A DNA stretch of 64,000 nt from Vibrio bivalvicida (GCF_001399455.2 NZ_LLEI02000032.1:186001-250000), one strand, 5' to 3'; counted from the stretch's first letter, positions 11,090-22,986 are shown. Numbers and translations: made by a program. Notes: a model not told the origin generated them from the sequence alone.

Positions 11090-12940
11090 ATGAAAAAAGT
11101 ATTTAAATTCGTTGGCCTGTTTTTTAAAGGGATATGGAAGCTCATCACTTTCATTCGACTTGCCCTGGTTAACTTGATTTTTTTGGCGAGTATCGGTGTC
11201 ATCTATTTCATCTATACCAGTGCTGATACACCTACCCCTTCAGTACCAAAAGAGTCTGCTCTGATTGTTAATATTTCAGGCCCAATTGTTGAACAACCAA
11301 CTTATGTTAATCCTATGGATTCCTTGACTGGTTCCTTCTTTGGTCAGAGCTTACCGAAAGAAAACGTGCTATTCGATATTGTTGAGACCATTCGTCATGC
11401 CAAAGATGACGAACAAGTCAGTGGGATAGTCTTAGCGCTACGAGATATGCCAGAAACGAACCTGACTAAGTTACGTTATATAGCCAAAGCTCTGAACGAG
11501 TTCAAAACATCAGGCAAACTTGTTTACGCTGTTGGCGATATGTACAACCAAAGCCAGTACTACCTCGCAAGCTACGCAGACAAAATCTATCTCGCACCGG
11601 ATGGTGCTGTGATGCTTAAGGGCTACAGCACTTACACCTTGTACTACAAAACTTTGCTTGAAAAACTGGACGTCAACACTCACGTATTCCGTGTGGGTAC
11701 TTACAAGTCAGCCATCGAGCCATTTGTGCGCGATGATATGTCTGAAGAGGCAAAAGAATCAGCCTCGCGTTGGCTTGGTCAACTTTGGGGAGCCTATGTG
11801 GATGACGTTGCGACTAACCGTCAGCTTTCTTCTGATGCACTTACGCCTAATATGGATGAGTTCTTAGCCTTACTTAAACAGAACAACGGTGATTTAGCGG
11901 CTCTTTCTTTAAATATCGGTCTAGTCGATGAACTAGCGACGCGTCAGCAAGTCCGCAAACAATTGATTGATGTATTTGGTAGTAATGGCGAAGACAGCTA
12001 CAACTACGTTGACTACTATGAATATCAATCATCAATAGCGCCAAGCTTCGATTTAGCATCAGACGACATTGCTGTTGTTGTGGCAAGCGGCGCTATCATG
12101 GATGGTTCGCAACCACGTGGAACCGTGGGTGGTGACACCGTAGCAGCTCTGCTACGCCAGGCACGCAATGATGACAAGGTAAAAGCGGTGGTGCTTCGTG
12201 TCGACAGTCCTGGGGGCAGTGCGTTTGCCTCTGAGGTGATTCGTAACGAAGTTGATGCACTGAAAGAAGCTGGCAAACCTGTTGTGGTATCAATGTCGAG
12301 CTTAGCCGCATCAGGCGGGTACTGGATCTCTATGAGTGCTGACAGCATTGTTGCACAGCCAACCACACTCACGGGATCTATCGGCATCTTTAGTGTCGTC
12401 ACTACTTTCGAAAAAGGGTTGAACAAACTCGGTGTTTATACCGATGGCGTTGGTACTTCACCTTTCTCCGATGTCGGGGTGACAACGGGGCTTTCAAAAG
12501 GCGCTTCACAGGCGTTCCAGATGGGGATTGAACATGGTTACAATCGCTTTGTAGGCTTAGTGAGCCAGTCACGTGAGATTCCGTTAGATAAGGTCGATGA
12601 CATAGCACAAGGCCGAGTTTGGACAGGACAAGACGCACTTCAACATGGCCTAATTGATAAAATTGGTGACTTCGATGATGCAGTAGCTCTAGCCGCCAAA
12701 CTCGCTGAGGTTGAAAACTACAACTTGTACTGGGTCGAAGAACCACTTTCACCCGCTCAGCAATTTGTTCAGGACTTCATGAATCAAGTCAGAGTTTCTT
12801 TGGGCATTGATGCAACTGCGCTACTGCCACAAGCGTTACAGCCAGTCGCAGCGCAAGTTATCCAAGATGCCAACTTGTTACAGAGCTACAATGATCCTAA
12901 AGGCCAGTATGCGTTCTGTTTAAACTGTCAGACCCAGTAA
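11090..12940 (+). CDS. sppA: Signal peptide peptidase SppA (67-kDa type)
   Basis: SppA is an inner-membrane serine protease that degrades leftover signal peptides. The 616-aa protein has a basic N-terminus and one membrane anchor (about residues 22-43), then two tandem S49 peptidase domains, as in the long proteobacterial form. The Ser-Lys dyad is visible: Lys206 in RVGTYKSAIEP from the first domain and Ser408 in SLAASGGYW from the second. GGAGAG precedes the ATG with good spacing. It is transcribed from the fadH-sppA divergent region and ends in a strong terminator. In E. coli the next gene is ansA; here three extra genes intervene. Confidence 0.96.
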   Translation: MKKVFKFVGLFFKGIWKLITFIRLALVNLIFLASIGVIYFIYTSADTPTPSVPKESALIVNISGPIVEQPTYVNPMDSLTGSFFGQSLPKENVLFDIVETIRHAKDDEQVSGIVLALRDMPETNLTKLRYIAKALNEFKTSGKLVYAVGDMYNQSQYYLASYADKIYLAPDGAVMLKGYSTYTLYYKTLLEKLDVNTHVFRVGTYKSAIEPFVRDDMSEEAKESASRWLGQLWGAYVDDVATNRQLSSDALTPNMDEFLALLKQNNGDLAALSLNIGLVDELATRQQVRKQLIDVFGSNGEDSYNYVDYYEYQSSIAPSFDLASDDIAVVVASGAIMDGSQPRGTVGGDTVAALLRQARNDDKVKAVVLRVDSPGGSAFASEVIRNEVDALKEAGKPVVVSMSSLAASGGYWISMSADSIVAQPTTLTGSIGIFSVVTTFEKGLNKLGVYTDGVGTSPFSDVGVTTGLSKGASQAFQMGIEHGYNRFVGLVSQSREIPLDKVDDIAQGRVWTGQDALQHGLIDKIGDFDDAVALAAKLAEVENYNLYWVEEPLSPAQQFVQDFMNQVRVSLGIDATALLPQALQPVAAQVIQDANLLQSYNDPKGQYAFCLNCQTQ

Positions 12941-12957
12941 AACTTAGATTGAGTCTT

Positions 12958-12995
12958 AAAGCGCACCTTCCAGTCATATTGGGTGCGCTTTTTTT
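12958..12995 (+). terminator. Rho-independent terminator after sppA
   Basis: AAAGCGCACC pairs with GGGTGCGCTTT across a 13-nt loop and is followed by TTTTTTT. It isolates sppA from the regulator/VOC/MFS cassette downstream. Confidence 0.9.
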
Positions 12996-13082
12996 GATTC
13001 CATATATTATTATTTTTAATGATGAAACTAAGCACATAAGATACAATGCGCACACCATCACTAATATTAACGATAATAAGCC

Positions 13083-13820
13083 ATGGATGTGCGCAATACC
13101 GATATGGAGGCAATCTGTCATGTATTCAAACGCTATGTTGAATACATGGGAGTTGAGCAAACGGTATCTTTCTCTCGCGTCGATATTCAACGTCAACAAG
13201 TTAAAACTGTTTCAACCAACTACTCTTGGCACCTAGCTTATTGGGGTGACGAGCTGTACAAAAAGCTCCACTCGCGCCTAAAGCCGGGAATTAATCTTTG
13301 GAACAGCCAAGGCGTGCAGAACTTCCAAGAGTCATCTCAAGCGAGCCATAACCGAGTAGACATCGTCACCAACCAAAGTTCACTATTTGAAATCCTTTCG
13401 ATCTCTCTGCCAATTACCCCGCTGCCTTGCGATGTTGTGAGCCAGGCCATTGCCTTTCGACCGAAAGTGAACCATCTGGCTCTGGAATGTTGGAGCGACA
13501 AAGAAATACAGATTCCAATCGATATCCTTTCTACACCAAATACCAGTCAATGTGGATACGTCGAGCAGGCAGAGTACATATTTGGCAACCTCGCTCTAAC
13601 TCACGATGAACTAACCAGCGTTCGTTACTTTCTTGAGATGAAAACCTTTAAAGAGGTCTCCATAATTCGCGGTTGCAAAGAGGCCGAAGAAGCACGTCGT
13701 ATCTACATCATCAAATGCAAACTAGACTGTCAGCATCAGCCCGATTCGGTCTTTTTCAAGAAACTGGTTGAGCACGGAGTAACAGTCGCATGTCTGGACA
13801 GTTTCATCACGTATCGCTAA
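13083..13820 (+). CDS. LuxR-like regulator with degenerate HTH, probable
   Basis: A 245-aa soluble protein. The C-terminal region (from about residue 175) follows the spacing of a LuxR/GerE helix-turn-helix: LTHDELTSVRYFLEMKTFKEV, then a recognition-helix stretch ending IIKCKL. The usual S-x-x-T-V-x-x-H residues of the recognition helix are missing, so it may bind a divergent site or not bind DNA. The N-terminal 170 residues contain SWHLAYWGDELYKKL and RLKPGINLW, compatible with a small-molecule sensor domain, but I recognise no named family. Its last 31 bases overlap the VOC gene, and the MFS gene follows 6 bases later, so the three form one operon. The start is uncertain; a second Met at codon 8 is also plausible. 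Confidence 0.6.
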   Translation: MDVRNTDMEAICHVFKRYVEYMGVEQTVSFSRVDIQRQQVKTVSTNYSWHLAYWGDELYKKLHSRLKPGINLWNSQGVQNFQESSQASHNRVDIVTNQSSLFEILSISLPITPLPCDVVSQAIAFRPKVNHLALECWSDKEIQIPIDILSTPNTSQCGYVEQAEYIFGNLALTHDELTSVRYFLEMKTFKEVSIIRGCKEAEEARRIYIIKCKLDCQHQPDSVFFKKLVEHGVTVACLDSFITYR

Positions 13821-14173
13821 CCGTGGGTGATCTAATCGCTAGTCGCAATTTCTATGCATTGTTTGGTTACCAGCTTGAACGGAGTTTTCAAGACGAGCAG
13901 GTAATCATCCATATGTTGGAAAACCAAGGCTCGAGAATCGAGCTTTTTCATTTTAATAGGGATGTTTCTGTCCCAATCCCTGAGTCACTGATCTCGCTAA
14001 AAAAGGTGGGGATAACCCATTTTGCTTTGCGGGTGAATGACCTAGAGACCTTTCATAGAAAATTATCGGAAGTCACCAACATCACAACTATTTACAACGC
14101 TAGGCTAGGTAGTTTCCGTTACTTTTTCTGTTCAGATCCCGATGGAAATCAATTAGAAGTTATAGAGGAGTAA
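13790..14173 (+). CDS. VOC-superfamily protein (glyoxalase/bleomycin-resistance fold)
   Basis: A 127-aa protein with two beta-alpha-beta-beta-beta modules. The expected metal ligands are in place: His in FHHVSLTVGDL and Glu in RIELFHF for the first module, His in THFALRV and Glu in NQLEVIEE for the second. VOC proteins act as lyases, isomerases or dioxygenases on small molecules, or bind antibiotics such as fosfomycin and bleomycin; the sequence alone does not choose. It overlaps the end of the LuxR-like gene by 31 bases and has GGAG about 10 bases before its ATG. Coupling to a regulator and an MFS transporter suggests it modifies or sequesters the transported compound. Confidence 0.85.
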   Translation: MSGQFHHVSLTVGDLIASRNFYALFGYQLERSFQDEQVIIHMLENQGSRIELFHFNRDVSVPIPESLISLKKVGITHFALRVNDLETFHRKLSEVTNITTIYNARLGSFRYFFCSDPDGNQLEVIEE

Positions 14174-14179
14174 AACAGA

Positions 14180-15379
14180 ATGTCACTCACTTGGAAACAG
14201 CGCACCAGTGCTGTCCTTGGCAATGCCATGGAGTTTTATGATATCGCCGTGTTCGCGTCAATATCGATGTACATTTCTCAGTTATTTGCCACCCAAGGCA
14301 TCGCTCATTCAGAGTTCGTAGTATGGGGCGTGTTCGCCTTACGTTTTTTGATTAGGCCATTTGGAGGAGTCGTAATTGGCCGCTACGCCGATAGGTATGG
14401 GCGTAAAAGAGCACTGGTCTTTTGTAACCTGCTAACAGGTCTGGCAACGGTGGCCATGGCTTTTGTCCCCGTCGATATGATCGGTCAATATGTGGTGGTC
14501 GTTTTCCTTTTCTTCCAGATGATCCAAGCATTTAGTTTTGGTGGCGAATACCCAACCCTGATCAACTACCTACTGTACGACGCGAAAAAATCTGAACGTT
14601 CACGAGTAAGTAGTTTGATTGTTGCCAGTTCGATTGTGGGTGTCATCATTTCCCTATTGATTGTTGCTGGTCTAGAACATTACCTATCGGCGCAAGAAAT
14701 GAGTGAATGGGGATGGAGAGTGCCTTTACTCGTGGGGGTTGCAAATATCATGGTCAGCCTATACCTACGCCTATCTTTGCCAGAACTACCAAAAGCAGAA
14801 ATCGTAGCGGGTAAATCTAGCCGCCAAATCATTGCCAAAGTTTTTTGCATCTCTATTCTTGGCGCCGTGGTGTTCTATGTTCAGAACTTAGCGAGTGGTA
14901 TCCTTGGTAAAGCGATGAACATCGAAAACCTGGCGCTGATCAACTCTTCGATCCTAGTGGTCTTGCTGTTTGCTTTCTCTTTCATTGTCGATAAACGCTC
15001 TTCACCACAACAAGCCTTTAAGTTGGGGGCTCTATTTATGCTGTTTGCTGCTATCCCGCTTTTCGCTCTGCTCGGTTCTAGCCAATTCATATGGCAAGCA
15101 CTTGCGGTGTTAGGTATCAGTAGCTTAGCAGCAATCATTCTGGGTAACTTAGCCGCGCTACTATGGCAACAATCCGCTAACCAAACCACCAGCTTAGGAA
15201 TTGGTTACAACATCGCGTTGTCTATTTTCGGAGGCCTCACGCCACTGATCGTGTCAGAAGCGATGTTACTTAGCTCTGCCTATGTGGGAGTCTACGTTGC
15301 GATTGCGACAATTCCAGGACTAACGATACTGTATCGCTTTAACGCTCATACACTCCAAAAACCAGTGAGTGTATCCTAA
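14180..15379 (+). CDS. MFS transporter, metabolite:H+ symporter type
   Basis: A 399-aa inner-membrane protein with about 12 hydrophobic segments. The opening GNAMEFYDIAVFASIS and the loop 2-3 motif GRYADRYGRKRAL place it in the MHS (ProP/KgtP/ShiA) branch, whose members usually import organic acids or betaines with protons. It is somewhat shorter than typical family members (about 430 aa). The ATG lies 6 bases after the VOC stop, and the end of the VOC gene supplies its GGAG site, so the two are coupled. A strong terminator follows. The substrate is unknown; import of a compound handled by the VOC protein, or efflux of it, are the simplest readings. Confidence 0.88.
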   Translation: MSLTWKQRTSAVLGNAMEFYDIAVFASISMYISQLFATQGIAHSEFVVWGVFALRFLIRPFGGVVIGRYADRYGRKRALVFCNLLTGLATVAMAFVPVDMIGQYVVVVFLFFQMIQAFSFGGEYPTLINYLLYDAKKSERSRVSSLIVASSIVGVIISLLIVAGLEHYLSAQEMSEWGWRVPLLVGVANIMVSLYLRLSLPELPKAEIVAGKSSRQIIAKVFCISILGAVVFYVQNLASGILGKAMNIENLALINSSILVVLLFAFSFIVDKRSSPQQAFKLGALFMLFAAIPLFALLGSSQFIWQALAVLGISSLAAIILGNLAALLWQQSANQTTSLGIGYNIALSIFGGLTPLIVSEAMLLSSAYVGVYVAIATIPGLTILYRFNAHTLQKPVSVS

Positions 15380-15683
15380 GGTAAGTAACTTCTGGCTACT
15401 TCAAAAAAGCTCACAGTATCTGCTGTGAGCTTTTTTATACCTATACCATTATTGGTCTATTCAGATTTGCTGCAGGATAAAATCTTTTAGAGCGAGATGT
15501 AGGTTGCGACTTAATACGCTCACACCTAAAGAGCCCAGAGTTTAAATGGAGAAGGAGGTGTCTGCCTTCGGCGAGTATTTACTGTCATTTGAATCAGTCC
15601 GTGCGAAAGCCCCCTTTTTATTGGCTTAGATTGCTATATAATCCTCCGCTCTGTTCCCCCTACAACTAACTGGTTTCAAAGCA
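15380..15683. other. Intergenic region between MFS gene and ansA
   Basis: The first 57 bases hold the terminator of the cassette. The remaining 247 bases contain no supported ORF. One local inverted repeat (GAAGG...CCTTC near 15550) is visible, and the ansA promoter must lie near the 3' end, where TTGGCTTAGATTGCTATATAATCC (about 15620-15643) contains a TATAAT-like element. The middle segment (about 15470-15600) could be gene debris or an RNA; I cannot assign it. Confidence 0.5.
15403..15436. terminator. Terminator of regulator/VOC/MFS cassette
   Basis: AAAAAAGCTCACAG / CTGTGAGCTTTTTT forms a 14-bp perfect stem with a 6-nt loop, flanked by A and T runs. It closes the three-gene cassette. Confidence 0.92.
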
Positions 15684-16700
15684 ATGGCAAGAAAACATAT
15701 TTATATAGCCTACACTGGCGGTACCATTGGTATGCAAAAGTCACATGATCACGGTTACGTCCCAGTCGCTGGCTTCATGGAGAAACAACTAGCAAGCATG
15801 CCAGAGTTCCATCGACCAGAAATGCCTGAGTTTACCATTCATGAATATGATCCACTGATCGACTCATCGGATATGACACCAGCAGATTGGCAGCAAATTG
15901 CTGACGATATTCGCAATAATTACGACAAGTACGATGGTTTCGTCATTTTGCATGGTACTGACACTATGGCGTACACCGCTTCGGCGCTCTCTTTCATGTT
16001 AGAGAACCTAGGTAAACCCGTTATTGTTACTGGCTCACAGATTCCTTTGGCTGAGCTGCGTTCTGACGGTCAGGCAAACCTACTCAACGCTCTACACATC
16101 GCTGCCAACTACCCAATCAATGAAGTAACTCTGTTCTTCAATAACAAACTGATGCGCGGAAACCGCAGTACTAAATCCCACGCTGACGGTTTTAATGCCT
16201 TTACTTCACCAAACCTCCCTCCACTACTTGAAGCTGGTATCAACATCCAGATCAGTAGTGAGATTAAGGTGGACGCCAAGCCAGAAGGCGAGTTTAAGGT
16301 TCATGACATCACACCGCAACCAATTGGTGTGATTACAATGTATCCAGGAATCTCTCACGAAGTTATTCGCAATACTTTGCTGCAACCAGTCAACGCGATG
16401 ATCCTGCTGACATTTGGTGTGGGTAACGCGCCGCAAAATCCCGAGCTACTTGGACACCTGAAAGATGCTTCTGAGCGTGGCGTCATCGTGGTAAACCTAA
16501 CTCAGTGTTTGGCAGGGAAAGTCAACATGGGTGGCTACGCTACAGGCTGCGCTCTTGCTGAATCTGGAGTGATAAGTGGCTACGATATGACTCCTGAAGC
16601 TGCCCTGGCAAAACTTCACTTTTTGCTCAGTCAAGGACTAAACTACGATCAAGTGAAAGTACGAATGCAGCAAGTGTTGCGTGGCGAAATGAGTATTTAA
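15684..16700 (+). CDS. ansA: L-asparaginase I, cytoplasmic AnsA
   Basis: AnsA hydrolyses L-asparagine to aspartate and ammonia in the cytoplasm. The 338-aa protein carries both threonine motifs of the family, AYTGGTIGM (Thr14) and ILHGTDTM (Thr92-Asp93), with the catalytic Lys near 164 in NRSTKSHADGF. There is no signal peptide, which separates it from the periplasmic type II enzyme. Length equals E. coli AnsA (338 aa). The ATG follows a weak site; a TATAAT-like element lies about 40 bases upstream. It is a monocistronic unit here, closed by a bidirectional terminator. Confidence 0.96.
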   Translation: MARKHIYIAYTGGTIGMQKSHDHGYVPVAGFMEKQLASMPEFHRPEMPEFTIHEYDPLIDSSDMTPADWQQIADDIRNNYDKYDGFVILHGTDTMAYTASALSFMLENLGKPVIVTGSQIPLAELRSDGQANLLNALHIAANYPINEVTLFFNNKLMRGNRSTKSHADGFNAFTSPNLPPLLEAGINIQISSEIKVDAKPEGEFKVHDITPQPIGVITMYPGISHEVIRNTLLQPVNAMILLTFGVGNAPQNPELLGHLKDASERGVIVVNLTQCLAGKVNMGGYATGCALAESGVISGYDMTPEAALAKLHFLLSQGLNYDQVKVRMQQVLRGEMSI

Positions 16701-16718
16701 ATCTCTATAGCTAGAATC

Positions 16719-16750
16719 GAAAAAGCGTCACCTCGTTGTGACGCTTTTTC
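16719..16750. terminator. Bidirectional terminator, ansA/aminopeptidase
   Basis: GAAAAAGCGTCAC / GTGACGCTTTTTC, a 13-bp stem with a 6-nt loop, lies between the convergent ansA and aminopeptidase genes. Confidence 0.92.
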
Positions 16751-16760
16751 GTTTTCACAA

Positions 16761-18371
<1,611 letters not shown>

Positions 18372-18424
18372 TCACTAATTAATCAATAAGCCATGCCAAT
18401 TATTATTTGCCGGGTAGCGGAAGG

Positions 18425-18457
18425 AAAAAAGCTAGAGAGCGGTACCACTCCCTAGCT
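18425..18457 (-). terminator. Terminator after serine protease gene
   Basis: On the minus strand AGCTAGGGAG pairs with CTCTCTAGCT (10 bp, one wobble), followed by TTTTTT. It separates the serine protease gene from the aminopeptidase gene, so each probably has its own promoter. Confidence 0.85.
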
Positions 18458-18464
18458 AGTTTAA

Positions 18465-19904
18465 TTAGTGTTGTGTAGCGCTTAGTTTAACGCCAGAGAA
18501 ACTGCTATAAGCGCGTATCATCACATACAGGTCTTCACTTCTTATCGAGGCAGAGCATGACTCGTCATTACCAGATCGGTATGGTCTGCAATCGTAAGCG
18601 CTGGTCGTCGGTTCAGCCCCTGAACGCACATAAAGATCCGCATCTCCTGTCCCTGAATCAATCGCAATAGTCAGCGGTGAAGTTCGATTCGCGGCCTTGA
18701 CTACCAACATCATTTGCTCGCCCTTGTTAAGGGTAATATCTGTAATCGCTTTTCCTGGAATCAACTCCTGAATACTAGGTGGGGTTTGAACAACCGAACC
18801 GTCAGGCAAAGTATTATTAAAGAATGTCGCTACCTGCGGCCAAATTTTGCTGATTTTTACGCCCTGATTTTCGCAGCCACCAAAATGATGTAAGGCTATC
18901 GCTTTATTGTTGGAAGTATTGAGAACCGGAGAACCCGAAGAGCCACCAATGGTGTCACACAAGTATCCTGTGTCTGTGTGAGTTCCTCGACCGTTGGTTG
19001 AAGCGACATCTATCTGGCATAAACCTGACCCATTTTGATCGCTTTCAATCGCCAGCTCTTTCGGGTTGCCCGCACCGTGTTGAGGAATGTAGATACCATT
19101 GCCATAGACAGGTTCGCTAGCATCAAGACCTAAATAGCCGAATGACTCAATTTTGGCAAAGTCATCTACAGAAAACAGCGTGTAATCAAGTTGGTAATCG
19201 GTACTAAATAGTTCATTACCCATGACCTTTACAGTGCTTGATAGTGAACCGTCACACGTACTTCTTTGATAGTTGAACCACACTTCGGTATTTTTCAACT
19301 CGGAAGCTGAACTTACACAGTGGTTATTGGTGAAGAGCTTATTGTCTGGCCCAACACGCCAAGCGGTACACAAACTGCGCCCATTAATCAGCAGCCTTGC
19401 AACCGGGTTCGACCAAGCCACCTTATCTGGGTGCGAGTCTTGCCAGCAAGCAACGTCCTTGCGCTCATTGACTCCACAGGTAGAAAGTGTCGAAACGCCT
19501 TCTTCCGATGCAGAAGTAACACTCTCATCACCTGCCATGTAATAATCAATTTCAAACTTCCCTATAACACCTTGCTGATTTGGGACAAGCTCGATACTCG
19601 TCTTCTCACCAAAGATTGACTGTGCGAACCAATTGCTTTGGTTCTTAGTATATTCAACGACTTCTGTACCATCACTCGAACTGATTCTTAATGCCGTTCC
19701 CTTTGGAAGATTAAGCATTTTGAAGTGGAGCTTGATAAACTGCGCCCCACTGTGCTCAATACTCATGGTTGTCGATTCAAGCTGAGTTGAAGTTAGCGAG
19801 TACTGAATCTCCTTCGCTATAATGGGTAATTCTCCTTGAGCGTAGATTGTCGGTGTCAGCAGACATGATGAAGCCAATATGACGTTGCGTATTATATTTT
19901 TCAT
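18465..19904 (-). CDS. Secreted trypsin-fold serine protease with PPC domain
   Basis: A 479-aa exported protease. Signal peptide about 1-22 (ending IYAQG), an N-terminal propeptide-like region to about 140, a chymotrypsin-fold domain of the lysyl-endopeptidase kind (about 143-380), and a C-terminal PPC domain (about 390-479). The triad is visible: His195 in FTNNHC, Asp240 in QLDYTLF, Ser323 in GGSSGSP. Several cysteines suggest disulfides. The PPC domain shares DxDLYV, DCRPYRxGNxExC and the final SGVxLxA pattern with that of the downstream aminopeptidase. The start at 19902-19904 has AAGGGA upstream; the longer frame adds 20 unrelated residues. An endopeptidase plus an aminopeptidase would together break proteins to amino acids outside the cell. 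Confidence 0.92.
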   Translation of the reverse strand: MKNIIRNVILASSCLLTPTIYAQGELPIIAKEIQYSLTSTQLESTTMSIEHSGAQFIKLHFKMLNLPKGTALRISSSDGTEVVEYTKNQSNWFAQSIFGEKTSIELVPNQQGVIGKFEIDYYMAGDESVTSASEEGVSTLSTCGVNERKDVACWQDSHPDKVAWSNPVARLLINGRSLCTAWRVGPDNKLFTNNHCVSSASELKNTEVWFNYQRSTCDGSLSSTVKVMGNELFSTDYQLDYTLFSVDDFAKIESFGYLGLDASEPVYGNGIYIPQHGAGNPKELAIESDQNGSGLCQIDVASTNGRGTHTDTGYLCDTIGGSSGSPVLNTSNNKAIALHHFGGCENQGVKISKIWPQVATFFNNTLPDGSVVQTPPSIQELIPGKAITDITLNKGEQMMLVVKAANRTSPLTIAIDSGTGDADLYVRSGAEPTTSAYDCRPYRSGNDESCSASIRSEDLYVMIRAYSSFSGVKLSATQH

Positions 19905-20050
19905 TGTGTATCCCTTTGTGATTAAGGTTCCATAAAAACATAATCGCCAATCCACAATAAGCAACCAATTTCACATTAAATACAAAGTAAAGCTATGTTG
20001 ACAGAAAAAGAATAAGCAAATTAAATCAATCAATTAGAAACAACAGAAAT

Positions 20051-20079
20051 AAAAAAGGCGACTCCATGAGCCGCCTTTT
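20051..20079 (-). terminator. Rho-independent terminator after serS
   Basis: On the minus strand AAAAGGCGGCTC pairs with GAGTCGCCTTTT (one wobble) around ATG, followed by TT and ATTTC. Confidence 0.85.
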
Positions 20080-20096
20080 AAAAACCAATTTTGCTA

Positions 20097-21422
<1,326 letters not shown>

Positions 21423-21471
21423 TTAATAGTGAAATCGCACTCAAACATCTTGCTCAAGCGCCAAAAAATAT

Positions 21472-21611
21472 TTCCCCAAATATTTGGAGTTGCAGCGCGG
21501 CAACAAACCAATTCAGCCTTATGAGCATAGGTGCTCTATGTGATTAGGGCGGCCGACGTTCCGGTGAATTGGTGCAGTTAACAAAGCTGCGGCTTCAAGT
21601 ATGAAGGGATA
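21472..21611. repeat. ERIC-like intergenic repeat
   Basis: An imperfect palindrome of about 140 bp between rarA and serS. Its ends pair imperfectly (TTTCCCC...TTGGAGTTGCAGC against the complement of GCTGCGGCTTCAAGTATGAAGGG; about 18 of 26 positions). Inside are a perfect ACCAATTCA / TGAATTGGT stem and the arm ATGAGCATAGGTGCTCTATGTGAT. The CTTCAAGTATGAAGGG end, GTTGCAG end and central TATGAGCATAGG...CTATGTGATT arm are the marks of ERIC/IRU elements as they occur in vibrios. ERIC elements are non-autonomous and alter stability or folding of mRNAs they sit in. Confidence 0.75.
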
Positions 21612-21639
21612 ATTGGATAAATGTATCTAAAATGCGCGC

Positions 21640-22986
21640 TTATTCATAGCGCTTTTGTGGGCTTTTTGCGTCTAAACTAGCCAAGTAATCTAACTTTTCG
21701 CCAATTTTGGTTTCCAAGCCGCGGTTTGTTGGATAATAGTAACGTGTTTGTGCCATTTCGGGTGGTAAATAGCGCTCACCCGCAGCATAGGCTCCAGGCT
21801 CATCATGAGCATAACGATACTCCGCGCCATAGCCTAAGTCTTTCATTAAATTGGTTGGCGCATTACGTAAGTGAGGGGGCACTTCATACTCAGGTTCATT
21901 ATGCGCGTCTCTCAGCGCCTGCTTCCAAGCCGTATAAACCGCATTGCTCTTTGGCGCACATGCTAGATACACAATAGCTTGAGCAATCGCCCGCTCACCT
22001 TCCGCAGGGCCAACACGAGTAAAGCAATCCCAGGCCGACAAAGCAACCTGCATAGCTCTTGGATCGGCATTGCCAATATCTTCTGAAGCAATCGCCAATA
22101 ATCGGCGTGCAATATAAAGTGGATCACAACCCGCTGCGATCATTCGTGCAGACCAGTAGAGCGCGGCGTCAGGATTTGAGCCACGAATCGATTTATGAAC
22201 CGCCGAAATTAAGTCATACCAAATGTCGCCTTTATTATCAAAGCGAGAGACTTTTTCCCCAGCAACCTCAGCCAGTAGCTGTAACGTAACCTCTTTTTCG
22301 CCTTGATCATCTTCTTGCGCCATATCGTAAAGCAGCTCAAGATAGTTGAGAGACATACGGGCATCACCATTAACCAGTTCTGCCAGTCTTTCGAGAACGT
22401 TATCGGCAAACTTCGCCGGTATCTTGCCTAAACCACGCTCCGAGTCCGATATTGCTTGCTGCAAAGCTAAGTGAATTTCTTCTTTGGATAAGGACGTGAG
22501 CTTATATACCCTAGCGCGAGACAAGAGTGCATTATTTAACTCAAATGAGGGGTTCTCAGTCGTCGCCCCTATAAAGGTAACAGTGCCATCTTCAATATGG
22601 GGAAGAAAGGCATCTTGCTGCGACTTGTTGAAGCGATGGACTTCATCGACAAACAGGATCGTCCGACGGCCACCCAATTTATTTTCGCGAGCTTTTTCTA
22701 TTGCCGCCCGAATCTCTTTAACGCCAGATGTCACTGCTGAGACCCGCTCAACTTCTGCATTGGCATAATTGGCCGCAACTTCCGCAAGTGTCGTTTTCCC
22801 CGTGCCAGGAGGCCCCCAAAGTATCATTGAGTGAATATGCCCTGCCTCTAACGCTCGCCTAAGTGGCTTACCTTGACTGAGAATATGTTGCTGACCAATA
22901 TACTGTTCTAACGTTTCCGGGCGCATTCGTGCGGCAAGGGGACGGAAATCTTCATCCCCAGAAAAATCCAATGAGTAGTTACTCAC
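21640..22986 (-). CDS. rarA: Replication-associated recombination protein RarA
   Basis: RarA (MgsA) is an AAA+ ATPase of the clamp-loader family that acts at stalled replication forks and interacts with SSB. The 448-aa protein has Walker [14 protein letters not shown] near residue 57, Walker B with [16 protein letters not shown] near 112, sensor 1 GATTENPSF and an arginine-finger SRARVY. The C-terminal half is the oligomerising domain typical of RarA/WRNIP1. It starts just two bases from the lolA stop, so the two are co-transcribed, as in E. coli. Confidence 0.97.
   Translation of the reverse strand: MSNYSLDFSGDEDFRPLAARMRPETLEQYIGQQHILSQGKPLRRALEAGHIHSMILWGPPGTGKTTLAEVAANYANAEVERVSAVTSGVKEIRAAIEKARENKLGGRRTILFVDEVHRFNKSQQDAFLPHIEDGTVTFIGATTENPSFELNNALLSRARVYKLTSLSKEEIHLALQQAISDSERGLGKIPAKFADNVLERLAELVNGDARMSLNYLELLYDMAQEDDQGEKEVTLQLLAEVAGEKVSRFDNKGDIWYDLISAVHKSIRGSNPDAALYWSARMIAAGCDPLYIARRLLAIASEDIGNADPRAMQVALSAWDCFTRVGPAEGERAIAQAIVYLACAPKSNAVYTAWKQALRDAHNEPEYEVPPHLRNAPTNLMKDLGYGAEYRYAHDEPGAYAAGERYLPPEMAQTRYYYPTNRGLETKIGEKLDYLASLDAKSPQKRYE

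Noticed and set aside
12025..12426. 133-codon minus-strand frame within sppA
   Set aside because: Antisense shadow of the catalytic domain of sppA.
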